In this document: positions 41,411-48,902 of the stretch, one piece after another
How positions within the stretch are numbered: position 1 is the stretch's first letter
Layout: every line of letters begins with the position of its first letter
Origin: a virus
Strand: one strand, 5' to 3'
IMG/VR virus record: IMGVR_UViG_3300042731_004843
Span: 1-64,000 of that record
DNA length: 64,000 nucleotides
Program-made: the position numbers and the translations under genes
Notes under the pieces: generated by a model
Told to the model about the DNA's origin: nothing
Databases searched by the model: none
What the model saw: the letters and a program-made list of their open reading frames with translations, nothing else

Positions 41411-42690
41411 CGGTATCTGACGTGCTGCAGGTTGGCGTGCTCGAGCATAGCCTGCCAGAGCTGCTTCTTGAATTCCGGATCATCCGCCAGGGCGTCTAGC
41501 ACTTCTGCTTTGCCCTTGAACTTGGTATCACCAAATGTGTACGACGATCCAGCACGATGGATGATGTTGTTGGCGGTGCAGTAGGTGTAGAAGTCAAAAT
41601 CCACGTCGATCGAGGGCGGCTCGAAGAAGTACTTGAAGGTGCCCTTCGGACCCTCATGAGTGCCGGCTTTGCCCTTGACCAACTCCCAGCCTATCTCCTT
41701 CCCGATCTTCACTTCCCCGGCCTTGATGATGTCAGTCTGCCTGACCTGAATGTCGACCAGTTTGCCGTGCTTCAGCGCCCAAGATCCTCCGATCTTCCAC
41801 TCCCTGCCGTACTGTGTTTTCTTCATGTTGGCACGCACCTGGCGGACGCCGATCACGGTAGTCTCGATCTCGTCCAGCTTCGGCAGCTTGCCCTTCCAAT
41901 TGCAGTCACCGCCTCGGCAGTACCAGTTGTAGCTGCCGGAGTTGGTCTTCTTGTGCTCCATGGTCAAGGAGCCGCACTGCGGGCAGTAGTGGCGCGGGGT
42001 TAGTGCCCCGTGCACCTTCCGCATCCAACGAGTCTGCACGCTGCTGGCTGAAGCCATGCGGGCATCTTCAGAGAGGTCAGTCTCATCTTCCCAGGCGGTC
42101 AGCATCGCGTCCCACGAATCGATTGCGCCTAGTTGATAGGCGTTGGACTCGATCATGGCCACCACGGCATCCAGGTTGGCCTCGGCACAACCACGCATGA
42201 CATGGAACCTGCCGCAGCCAGTTTCGTCCTGGAGCTCTTTGATCTCTTCCTTGGTGAGGGGCTCCCTCCCGGCCTCCTTACGTCTGCGCATCTCCACCCC
42301 GATCTCATAGTCTGAGAACGGCACCCGGAACCCGATCTTCCGCGCAAACATCTTGTCGAAAGGGAATTCCATGCAGAGCATGAAGAGGTTGGTGTCATCG
42401 CCGTAGATCTTCTGCGCTTGGGCGAAGTAGTGGTAGATCAGCAGGTTCTTCCCCGCGCCCTCCGGGCCATCCACTTGGGACAGGCCGCCGGCGGGTAGAC
42501 CGCCACCGGTGTGGATGTCCAAGGAAGGGATACCGCAGGGTCGGCGTAGATCGAAACGCCCCTCCAGATCTCTGCCGCGCTGAAGCACGACTCCACGCCC
42601 ACCCAGCTCCGCTTGAAGCCCCTCGAACAGTAGATCAGGGTCTATAGTTTGTGGTCCGCTGGCTGTCGGACTAGCCGTCTTTCTTGCCAC
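41407..42690 (-). CDS. RecA/UvsX-like recombinase with zinc insertion
   Basis: A 427-residue RecA-fold ATPase starting at GTG 42690 (AAAGGAGACCAG upstream). Walker A is GPEGAGKN at 75-82, with Asn82 where Ser/Thr is normal. A Glu in LCMEFPFDKMF is in the catalytic position, and AIDSWDAMLTAWEDE matches the RecA segment after Walker B. A zinc ribbon (CPQCG...CRGGDC, about 230-270) is inserted before the core ends. It should catalyse strand exchange in recombination-dependent replication. The altered P-loop residue may affect Mg/ATP use; that is inference. Confidence 0.83.
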   Translation of the reverse strand: MARKTASPTASGPQTIDPDLLFEGLQAELGGRGVVLQRGRDLEGRFDLRRPCGIPSLDIHTGGGLPAGGLSQVDGPEGAGKNLLIYHYFAQAQKIYGDDTNLFMLCMEFPFDKMFARKIGFRVPFSDYEIGVEMRRRKEAGREPLTKEEIKELQDETGCGRFHVMRGCAEANLDAVVAMIESNAYQLGAIDSWDAMLTAWEDETDLSEDARMASASSVQTRWMRKVHGALTPRHYCPQCGSLTMEHKKTNSGSYNWYCRGGDCNWKGKLPKLDEIETTVIGVRQVRANMKKTQYGREWKIGGSWALKHGKLVDIQVRQTDIIKAGEVKIGKEIGWELVKGKAGTHEGPKGTFKYFFEPPSIDVDFDFYTYCTANNIIHRAGSSYTFGDTKFKGKAEVLDALADDPEFKKQLWQAMLEHANLQHVRYR

Positions 42691-42832
42691 CTGGTCTCCT
42701 TTCGTACGGTTCCGTCCCCTTCTTCGGATCGACGGGCACGTTGGTGTTCGGGTGAGGGTCTTTACTCCCTGCTCCTGCCCTCTTCTCTTTGGGCACCTTG
42801 TTTGGGTCGATCTCTACTGCGTACTTTTCCAC
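42671..42832 (-). CDS. Small Pro/Lys-rich protein
   Basis: A 53-residue protein from GTG 42832 behind AAGGAGAG. The sequence (VEKYAVEIDPNKVPKEKRAG, then TEPYERRPGGKKDG) is charged and likely disordered. It overlaps the HU-like gene by 71 bases and the recombinase by 20. The ribosome site is as strong as that of the recombinase, so it is probably translated. Function unknown. Confidence 0.55.
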   Translation of the reverse strand: MEKYAVEIDPNKVPKEKRAGAGSKDPHPNTNVPVDPKKGTEPYERRPGGKKDG

Positions 42833-43172
42833 GTGGTCTCTCCTTTCTTGGAAGCCCGAAACGCTTCGATAGGCTCTCCTCCTTGAATAGATCAAAAGAC
42901 CTCTTCACGCCATCCCTTAACGCGTCACAGGGCACAAAACGCACCCTACGCGACGGCGGGATCGGAACACGCTCACCAGTAGTGGCGTTACGTCCCGACC
43001 TCGCCGCCGCGTGTACGTTCTCGAAGCGTCCCAGACCTGGTATCTTCACGTCCAACCCATCTGAGAGGCCTTCCCGCACCACCTTGGCAAAGGCGCGCAA
43101 GATAGTCCTGACCTCCCTTCGGGTGTATCTGGTCTCCTCTGACAGGGCGACCACCAGATCTTGGAACTCCAT
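42762..43172 (-). CDS. HU/IHF-family DNA-binding protein with extended tail
   Basis: A 136-residue protein. Residues 1-92 match HU/IHF: helical start (FQDLVVALSEETRYTRREVR), the central IPGLGRF, and the arm region AARSGRNATTGERVPIPPSR. HU is normally about 90 residues. The extra ~40 are basic and polar (GKVRSRDRPKQGAQREEGRS) and overlap the next gene. HU-type proteins bend and compact DNA, and in this module it probably supports replication or recombination. It begins three bases after the polymerase stop. Confidence 0.86.
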   Translation of the reverse strand: MEFQDLVVALSEETRYTRREVRTILRAFAKVVREGLSDGLDVKIPGLGRFENVHAAARSGRNATTGERVPIPPSRRVRFVPCDALRDGVKRSFDLFKEESLSKRFGLPRKERPRGKVRSRDRPKQGAQREEGRSRE

Positions 43173-43175
43173 TGT

Positions 43176-45143
43176 TTACGCCTTTGCGCTAGACCACGAG
43201 TACCCCATACCTCCGTCGACATCGAGGGGGACCAGAAGGTCCTCATCAAAGGGGTGCTCCATGATGTTGCAGACGATCCCCATGGCCTCTTTGGCGTGGA
43301 CCTCGGGTACCTCGAACATGAGCTCGTCGTGCACCTGTAGGAGCATCTCTGCTCCAAGGGATCGTAGCTCTGGGCTGAACTCGCACTTGATCATGGCCAT
43401 CTTGGCCACATCAGCCGCAGAGCCCTGGATCACACTGTTGACTGACTGCCGCTCACACTGAGCCAGCAGGGACTTGGCAGAACCCGGCAGACCCCAACGA
43501 CCCGTCTTCTGCATCATGGGGCCGATGGACGCCATGTCGTGGAACCGCCGTGGCCTACCCAGGATGGTCTCCACCATAGCGTGCTCAGCGATGAAGCCGT
43601 GCACTCCGTTGATGAAGTCACGAACCAGTGGATACGGCTGGAAGTACTGCTCCTTCAGCTCCTTGGCCCGGTCCTTTGAGACACCCAGCGTGTTAGCCAG
43701 CTTCTCAATACCCTCTCCGTAGTTCAACCCGAAGCCGATGGTCTTCGACGCCTGGCGGGCGAAGCACATGTCCTTCTCGAGCTGGCTTAGCTGGACACTG
43801 GGGTCTATGGCTGCCGCTTTCTTTCTCTTCCCAGCAGCCTTGATGTCCTCGTACTCATGGCCGAACATCAGCGAGGCCGTACCAGTGTGGATGTCCCAGC
43901 CCTTACGGATAACGTCGATCATGTTGGGGTCTTGGGAGTAGTGGGCCATGAGCCGCATCTCCAGCTGCTCGTAGTCCACGACGATCAGGATGTGGTCCTG
44001 CTTGGGCATGAACGCGGACCTGATGCCGAATTCATCTCCACCAGGACGGGGTACGTTCTGTAGGTTGGGATCCACAGAACTGAGTCGGCCAGTGACGGCC
44101 ACATGCTGGGTGAGGGTTGGGTGTATGCGCAGGTCGTCATCGGCCCACTTACGCAAACCATCTACGTAGGTGCCCTTCATCTTGACCAGGCCACGTATAC
44201 CCAGCACCAACTGTGCTGCCTCCACGCCTTTGGCGGCCAGCTTGGTCAGCACTTCTACGTCAGTGGACGGCTGCCGATTGCCGCTCGTACCACCAGAGGT
44301 GTACTTGGTAGGGGCTAGGCCCAACTTCTTGAACAGCAGTTCCCGCAGCTGCTGCACGCTGTTCGGGTTCATCTCCCGGCCTGCAATTCTGTTCAACTTC
44401 TTGTGCAGGTCGTCGATGCGCTCTTGGATCTTGGGGGACAGCTCGTCCAGGTACCCGACATCCACCATCACTCCACGCCGGCAGCATTCGTACAGCACTC
44501 GGGTAAAGGGCGCCTCCACTTCATCGAAGTAGTCCCAGAGACACATACCGTCCAGGCTATGCTGAGACTCCAGCTCCTCTCGCAGGTACTTGTACACTCG
44601 GAAGGTAGCCCAGGCGTCCAGAGATGCGTAGGAGTGTGCTTTCATTGGTTGTTCGAGCAGAACGCGCATGAACCGCTGCGCTACATCCTCACCTTTCTTG
44701 CGTTCTGGGAAGACGGACTTGAACTCGTTCATGTTGAGACCGAGGTGGTCCCACGCAGTTTCCTTCAAGCCGTGGCGGCCCATCCGGTTCTCGTCATAGA
44801 GCCAATCCATGGCCAGGGTGCAGTACGCATCACCTTTAGGCACCATGACGCCGGAGTTATGCAGCATGCAGAAGTCGAACGTCTGGTTGGTGAAGTACCA
44901 CTTCAGGTCCGAGTCGTTAGCCAGTTCTTTGTCGTAGAGATCTAACATCTCCCTAGACAGGCAGTACCGGGAACCTTCATCAGGACATGCTGACCACAAG
45001 ATCACATGGTCACGTGCCCTGTTTATGCCGGTGGTCTCTGTATCTAGGGCGCACTCTCCTGTGTCCCGTACATGCCTGGCGAACTGCATGAAACCTTCGC
45101 CAGTGTCCACGTAGGTAACTGGGGGGACGTACTGAGTTGCCAT
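43176..45143 (-). CDS. Family A DNA polymerase
   Basis: A 655-residue polymerase from ATG 45143 with GGAGGG just upstream. Proofreading exonuclease motifs: Asp34/Glu36 (ALDTETTG), NQTFDF, and YASLDA. Polymerase motif A is DYEQLEMRLMAH, motif B RQASKTIGFGLNYG and motif C QVHDELMFEVP. GRLSSVDPNLQNVPRP is also conserved. There is no 5' nuclease domain, as in T7-type enzymes. It is the main replicative polymerase of the phage, beside primase, helicase and SSB-like genes. Its translation start sits inside paired hairpins (45147-45186), so regulated translation is possible. Confidence 0.93.
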   Translation of the reverse strand: MATQYVPPVTYVDTGEGFMQFARHVRDTGECALDTETTGINRARDHVILWSACPDEGSRYCLSREMLDLYDKELANDSDLKWYFTNQTFDFCMLHNSGVMVPKGDAYCTLAMDWLYDENRMGRHGLKETAWDHLGLNMNEFKSVFPERKKGEDVAQRFMRVLLEQPMKAHSYASLDAWATFRVYKYLREELESQHSLDGMCLWDYFDEVEAPFTRVLYECCRRGVMVDVGYLDELSPKIQERIDDLHKKLNRIAGREMNPNSVQQLRELLFKKLGLAPTKYTSGGTSGNRQPSTDVEVLTKLAAKGVEAAQLVLGIRGLVKMKGTYVDGLRKWADDDLRIHPTLTQHVAVTGRLSSVDPNLQNVPRPGGDEFGIRSAFMPKQDHILIVVDYEQLEMRLMAHYSQDPNMIDVIRKGWDIHTGTASLMFGHEYEDIKAAGKRKKAAAIDPSVQLSQLEKDMCFARQASKTIGFGLNYGEGIEKLANTLGVSKDRAKELKEQYFQPYPLVRDFINGVHGFIAEHAMVETILGRPRRFHDMASIGPMMQKTGRWGLPGSAKSLLAQCERQSVNSVIQGSAADVAKMAMIKCEFSPELRSLGAEMLLQVHDELMFEVPEVHAKEAMGIVCNIMEHPFDEDLLVPLDVDGGMGYSWSSAKA

Positions 45144-45146
45144 ATG

Positions 45147-45186
45147 CCCTCCGCATGGAGGGCCTCCCCTCGTAGCAGGGGAGGCC
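45147..45186 (-). promoter_or_regulatory. Tandem hairpins covering the polymerase ribosome site
   Basis: On the - strand, a perfect 10-bp stem (GGCCTCCCCT with AGGGGAGGCC, loop GCTACG, 45161-45186) is followed by a 6-bp hairpin CCCTCC-ATGC-GGAGGG (45147-45162). The GGAGGG is the ribosome site of the polymerase gene, 3-4 bases before its ATG. The two stems share two bases, so they can compete. This looks like an RNA operator for translational control. Confidence 0.6.
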
Positions 45187-45197
45187 TCCCACACTAG

Positions 45198-46274
45198 TTA
45201 GAGTTCCGGCTCTTCCGCGTAGTCGCGCGCTTTGTCTTGTCCCTCGGACCCGTAGGGGTTGCGGATCTTGAGTACCTTGGCCTGCCAGTCGAAGGGGTCC
45301 GGGGAGAACACCTTCTTGAAGGGCCAGGGCTTAGCCATCTCCTTCAGGTCGTCGGATAGTTCCGTGGGAGTCCACCTGGGGACCATGATGGTGGAATCGG
45401 TATTCTCTCCCTCCCGCTTGATCTCCAGGTCACAGTCGAAGATGCTGAGCGGGGTGGGATCTTGGCACCCGTCACACTCACTCTGCTTGATGGGGAAGTC
45501 TTTGGTGCCGCACTTCGGGCACTCCATGTGGCGCGCAGTGACTTTGAGGATGTCCTCGTCCTTCATGTCCGTGTTGGCGAGGTCGATCAGAGGTTCGGCA
45601 CAGTTGGAGCACTCCCAGAGCACCTCCTCGAGCCGACCACCGCAGTTGGCGCAGTCCTTCTCGATCTCGTTCGTGATGCCCGCCAGTTGGCCCAGGTGCC
45701 GGCTACCCAGACTCAGGTGCACTTTCTTACCGAAGACCTTCTCCAGACCATCCTTGCAGTACTTGCAGCGGCGGCCTTCACAGAGCACCTTCCGGTGTAC
45801 CTGCTCGCCTTGTCGGTCACCCTTCTTGTAGACGATGGGCTTGCCGTCATCATCGAACACGGGTTCTAGGTGGTAGTAGGCGAGGTGGATAGCGTTGAAG
45901 GCGTGTAGCAGCTGCCAGCCCACACCATCGTCGCCCTTCTCGATGGCTTCACAGCCCAGGCACTTGCCGCCGACCGCGGTGAGGTCACCGTCCGTGATCT
46001 TGTACTGCTTGCTGCAGATGAAGCTCTTGTTGCTGCGCTTCACGAAGTGGTTCACGTAGGGGTAGTACTCGCTGTCCAGCCCCTCGAGGTCGGTATAGGA
46101 TCCCGGTAGCAGGCGCAGCTTAGTGGTCACACCGACAGGCGGCTTGAAGCGAGCATTCCAGCGGATGCTCAGGGAGTAGCCCTTGCCACCGCCACCGCCG
46201 CTTTCTTGACGGCGAGTGGCGTAGCCCCTTACTCGTTGGCCGAACGACGATCTGTTGCGAGATGAATGTTGCAC
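45198..46274 (-). CDS. Zinc-rich single-strand-DNA-binding-like protein
   Basis: A 358-residue protein. The frame extends to 46583, but the start is placed at GTG 46274 (GGAGG eight bases upstream); the part beyond is antisense to the primase. It has at least five CxxC pairs (CLGC, CKYC, CANC, CSNC, CPKC, CDGC), an N-terminal beta-rich part (WNARFKPPVGVTTKLRLLPG), and an acidic tail ending AEEPEL. Acidic C-termini are typical of SSB proteins, and its place between primase and polymerase fits. It may be a gp32-like SSB, but the family is not certain. Confidence 0.65.
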   Translation of the reverse strand: MQHSSRNRSSFGQRVRGYATRRQESGGGGGKGYSLSIRWNARFKPPVGVTTKLRLLPGSYTDLEGLDSEYYPYVNHFVKRSNKSFICSKQYKITDGDLTAVGGKCLGCEAIEKGDDGVGWQLLHAFNAIHLAYYHLEPVFDDDGKPIVYKKGDRQGEQVHRKVLCEGRRCKYCKDGLEKVFGKKVHLSLGSRHLGQLAGITNEIEKDCANCGGRLEEVLWECSNCAEPLIDLANTDMKDEDILKVTARHMECPKCGTKDFPIKQSECDGCQDPTPLSIFDCDLEIKREGENTDSTIMVPRWTPTELSDDLKEMAKPWPFKKVFSPDPFDWQAKVLKIRNPYGSEGQDKARDYAEEPEL

Positions 46275-47266
46275 GGTCTCTGCCTCCAGTGATGCCAGTC
46301 CTCTGCGTCCTCCAGGACGGCCAGTAGTTCTGGCTGGGATAGGTTGTCTGGCTGTGCCTCGTCCCCGAACTCCTCGGGGTACGTGCACACCAGTACTTCT
46401 AGGCCGCGCTGCCGCAGCCTCCTTCCTGCGTCTAGTGCGCCCTCTCTTCCTGCTTTGTTGGCGTCTAGCAGTAGGACGATGGAAGTCCCCAAGCGGCTCA
46501 GGATGCGCTCTTGCATCCATGTCATCCGACTTCCCTGCAGCGCGACTACGTTCTCGATGTCTTGCTGCAGTACCCAGATACACGCCTTGTACCCCTCCAC
46601 GATGACTAGGGTATCCAATTCACCGTGGAACGCCTGGGGCCAGACGTTGTGCATGTTCCACAGGAACTCATGGTTCTTGATGTCATAACGCTTGTAGCGT
46701 TCTTTGGTGTCGTAGTCGTCCGGCGCGTACTTCAGCAGGTCCGGAGACTTGTAGACCTTGTATCGTGGGTAGTCCCCGACCACAGTGCGCCCGGAGATAC
46801 CGACCAGATTCCCGTACAGGTCCCGGATGGGGAACGTGATACGCTGCTCGTCATGATCGAAGCCGATGTCCAGGCTTTTGAGTAGCTTCTCATCAAATCC
46901 GGCATCGACTAGATCTAACGGGCAGTACTGAAACACGCCTAGCAGCGCCTCGTTTAGGAAGTGCTCGCCGCGACCGACCTCAATAGTAGATGGATCGCGG
47001 CGACGTTTCGGCTGGAGCTTCTCCAGCTCCAGAGCAACATCTATCTGTTCTGGAGAAGAGCCCATCTTGCGCAGGAACTGGACGAACGTTCCTCGGGCGT
47101 GGCAGGAGTGGCAGTAGTACACCCCTGTATCCAGGTGCATGTAGAACGATGGCTTCTTCTCCATCCCTCCTTTGTGGAATGGGCAGGGACCGCCAATGTT
47201 ATTGGGCCCGGACATTTTGACGAAGCGCAGGTGGCGCTCTGCCATCTTTCGTACTGTGTCTCTCAT
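46229..47266 (-). CDS. DnaG-like primase (TOPRIM)
   Basis: A 345-residue primase. The zinc finger is CPFH...CHSCH (about 28-56). The TOPRIM part has VIVEGYKAC (motif 1 Glu) and LLLDANKAGREGA. In most primases the latter is DxDxAG; here the second Asp is Asn, which may weaken metal binding unless nearby residues compensate. It is shorter than host DnaG and lacks a helicase-binding tail, as is common in phages with a separate DnaB. It overlaps the helicase by 4 bases and the SSB-like gene by 46. Confidence 0.85.
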   Translation of the reverse strand: MRDTVRKMAERHLRFVKMSGPNNIGGPCPFHKGGMEKKPSFYMHLDTGVYYCHSCHARGTFVQFLRKMGSSPEQIDVALELEKLQPKRRRDPSTIEVGRGEHFLNEALLGVFQYCPLDLVDAGFDEKLLKSLDIGFDHDEQRITFPIRDLYGNLVGISGRTVVGDYPRYKVYKSPDLLKYAPDDYDTKERYKRYDIKNHEFLWNMHNVWPQAFHGELDTLVIVEGYKACIWVLQQDIENVVALQGSRMTWMQERILSRLGTSIVLLLDANKAGREGALDAGRRLRQRGLEVLVCTYPEEFGDEAQPDNLSQPELLAVLEDAEDWHHWRQRPCNIHLATDRRSANE

Positions 47267-48768
47267 CCGTGCCGTTTACCCTTATTCATGAGCCCCGCCG
47301 CCCAGTCCTTCATGTCTCTGGATGGTTCTGAGCGCATGCGCTCAGAGCCGTTTCTTTTTCTCTCGTTGTCTTGTTCCTTGAAGAAGTTCTTGATGTCCTC
47401 GATCTCGTAGAAGACTACGGGCTCGAGCATCGGGTTGCCGTCACCGTCCACCTGCACCACACCGGTTTCGCTGATCACCTTGCGCATCATTACGCCGAAG
47501 TCCGAAGCAGCATTGCCGTGGATAGCGAAGCCCGTCATGTTGATCTCGCGGGCACCGGTTATGGCCAGCGCCAACTCATTCACTTCTGGGTTTCTGGTAG
47601 ACTTCTTGTTGATCTCCACGGCCAGGTCGCAGTCCATGCCGTAGGAGTCAGCGAAGGCGATATTGGCCATACTCTTGCCCCTAGCCTCTTCAGATGGCCG
47701 GTTGGCCTGAGTGGTCCCAATCACTGGGATCTTGAAGTCCAGTGCTATCTCTTTGACGTCCTGGGTGATAGCAGACTGGTCATCCCACTTCACTGACCGC
47801 GTGTTCTTGCGGTCATTACGCATCAGGTACATGGCGTCCACGCAGACTAGGTCGGGCTTGTGGTCCTCGACCTTCTTACGCAGACCCAGAACACCACCAC
47901 CTCGTGGGTCGGTCCTATCGCTGGTGATGATCAGGGTCTTCCTGAATCCGGTCTCCAGCGCGCAGGTATCCTCATCTTGAGACATGGTTTCCGCAGTGGC
48001 GTAGAACCGCTCCTCCATGGTTCCGCCTTCTGGGACGGGGATCTCAGCTAGCGTGCCTTGCTTGTACGCTCGGTAGGGCGCGCCGATCAACAGGCAGATG
48101 CTACGGTCTATCATCTGCTCCGGAGTCATCTCCCTGGTGTAGACCAGAACGCGGCGGCTACTGAAGTCGTAGGCATGCGTGGCAATCTTCAGCAGCACCC
48201 ATGTCTTTAGTGACTTCGGCCTCCCGTAGAATAGGATGAACTCGCTTGTCTGCATCCCCTGGGTTTCTTTGTTCAACACGTCCCACGGGTACGGTATCCC
48301 TTGGTAGCCGTCTTGATCTCTGTGGCTCTCGTACCTGTCGATGGCCGAGGAGATGCTCTGTGACAAGATCAAATCCTGTGTCACGCGGCGTGTCCTCGCC
48401 AGGTCCCCTACAGTATTTTGGATGTCGACCAGCAGTTGGTCCGGCTTGTTGATGTTGTCCACGATGTGGTCAGACAGCACCTTCAACTCGGCACGTACGT
48501 GGTGGTCTTTGAATTCCGCAAGTACTGCATCCAGGTTGAGCCGATTTTCTCTCGGGAGATCTACAGTCGGGAAACGTTTCTCCACCATCTCTCGAGTGGG
48601 GACGTTGCCCGCGGTTCGTTTGTTTCTCCAGAACTTGAGCAGGTACTTCAGCACCATGCGGCCGTCTTCGGTCTTGAAGTCTTCCAGCCGCACGCCCTCA
48701 TCCAGCACCTTCTGTAGATCTCCGACGTCTATTACTTTGGCTATGAGTTCTAGTTCTTGGCTTGCCAT
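47263..48768 (-). CDS. DnaB-like replicative helicase
   Basis: A 501-residue helicase with a GAGGCAGC ribosome site. The N-terminal part (about 1-130) is helical, and the RecA-like motor starts with GIPYPWDVLNKETQGMQTSE. Walker A is GRPKSLKT and Walker B is DLVCVDAMYLM. IPVIGTTQANRP is the motif 3 region and GAREINMTGF resembles the arginine-finger region. It should unwind DNA 5' to 3' with the primase. The C-terminus (SERMRSEPSRDMKDWAAGLM) is encoded by an 18-bp palindrome. Confidence 0.88.
   Translation of the reverse strand: MASQELELIAKVIDVGDLQKVLDEGVRLEDFKTEDGRMVLKYLLKFWRNKRTAGNVPTREMVEKRFPTVDLPRENRLNLDAVLAEFKDHHVRAELKVLSDHIVDNINKPDQLLVDIQNTVGDLARTRRVTQDLILSQSISSAIDRYESHRDQDGYQGIPYPWDVLNKETQGMQTSEFILFYGRPKSLKTWVLLKIATHAYDFSSRRVLVYTREMTPEQMIDRSICLLIGAPYRAYKQGTLAEIPVPEGGTMEERFYATAETMSQDEDTCALETGFRKTLIITSDRTDPRGGGVLGLRKKVEDHKPDLVCVDAMYLMRNDRKNTRSVKWDDQSAITQDVKEIALDFKIPVIGTTQANRPSEEARGKSMANIAFADSYGMDCDLAVEINKKSTRNPEVNELALAITGAREINMTGFAIHGNAASDFGVMMRKVISETGVVQVDGDGNPMLEPVVFYEIEDIKNFFKEQDNERKRNGSERMRSEPSRDMKDWAAGLMNKGKRHG
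47324..47357 (+). terminator. Antisense hairpin with T-run inside the helicase gene
   Basis: A 18-bp palindrome (CTGAGCGCATGCGCTCAG, 47328-47345) extends to a 13-bp stem with one G-U pair, followed on the + strand by TTTCTTTTT. It has terminator form only on the strand opposite the gene. It may block antisense transcription, or be a by-product of the coded SERMRSEP stretch. Confidence 0.3.
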
Positions 48769-48902
48769 GCTGCCTCCTGATAGAAAGCATCAAGAGTCAG
48801 CCCCGGAAACCTAGCAGTCAAGCCGCTAGGTATGGGGCCGCCGTCAGTAGAACACCACAAGATGTAGTGCCTATCTGGACAGTCTGCGCAGCACGTTTCC
48901 AG
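48750..48902 (-). CDS. Small zinc-ribbon-like ORF, start uncertain
   Basis: Between the helicase and DUF932 genes, the - strand frame ending at TAG 48750 reads CCADCPDRHYILWCSTDGGP and then PSGLTARFPGLTLDAFYQEA. It looks like protein and contains a CxxC and WC. There is no ATG: CTG 48902 would give about 50 residues, TTG 48860 about 36. The frame closes upstream at a TGA within the DUF932 gene. It overlaps both neighbours, which fills an otherwise empty 100-base gap. It may be a small gene with an odd start or a frameshift product. Confidence 0.4.
   Translation of the reverse strand: METCCADCPDRHYILWCSTDGGPIPSGLTARFPGLTLDAFYQEAAWQAKN

Noticed and set aside
42833-43172. Possible frameshifted or broken HU gene
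   Set aside because: All HU core motifs are in one intact frame. Only the tail is longer than usual.
46275-46583. N-terminal extension of the SSB-like gene
   Set aside because: The extra sequence is Arg/Pro-rich antisense of the primase TOPRIM region. GTG 46274 has a good ribosome site and the overlap is then only 46 bases.
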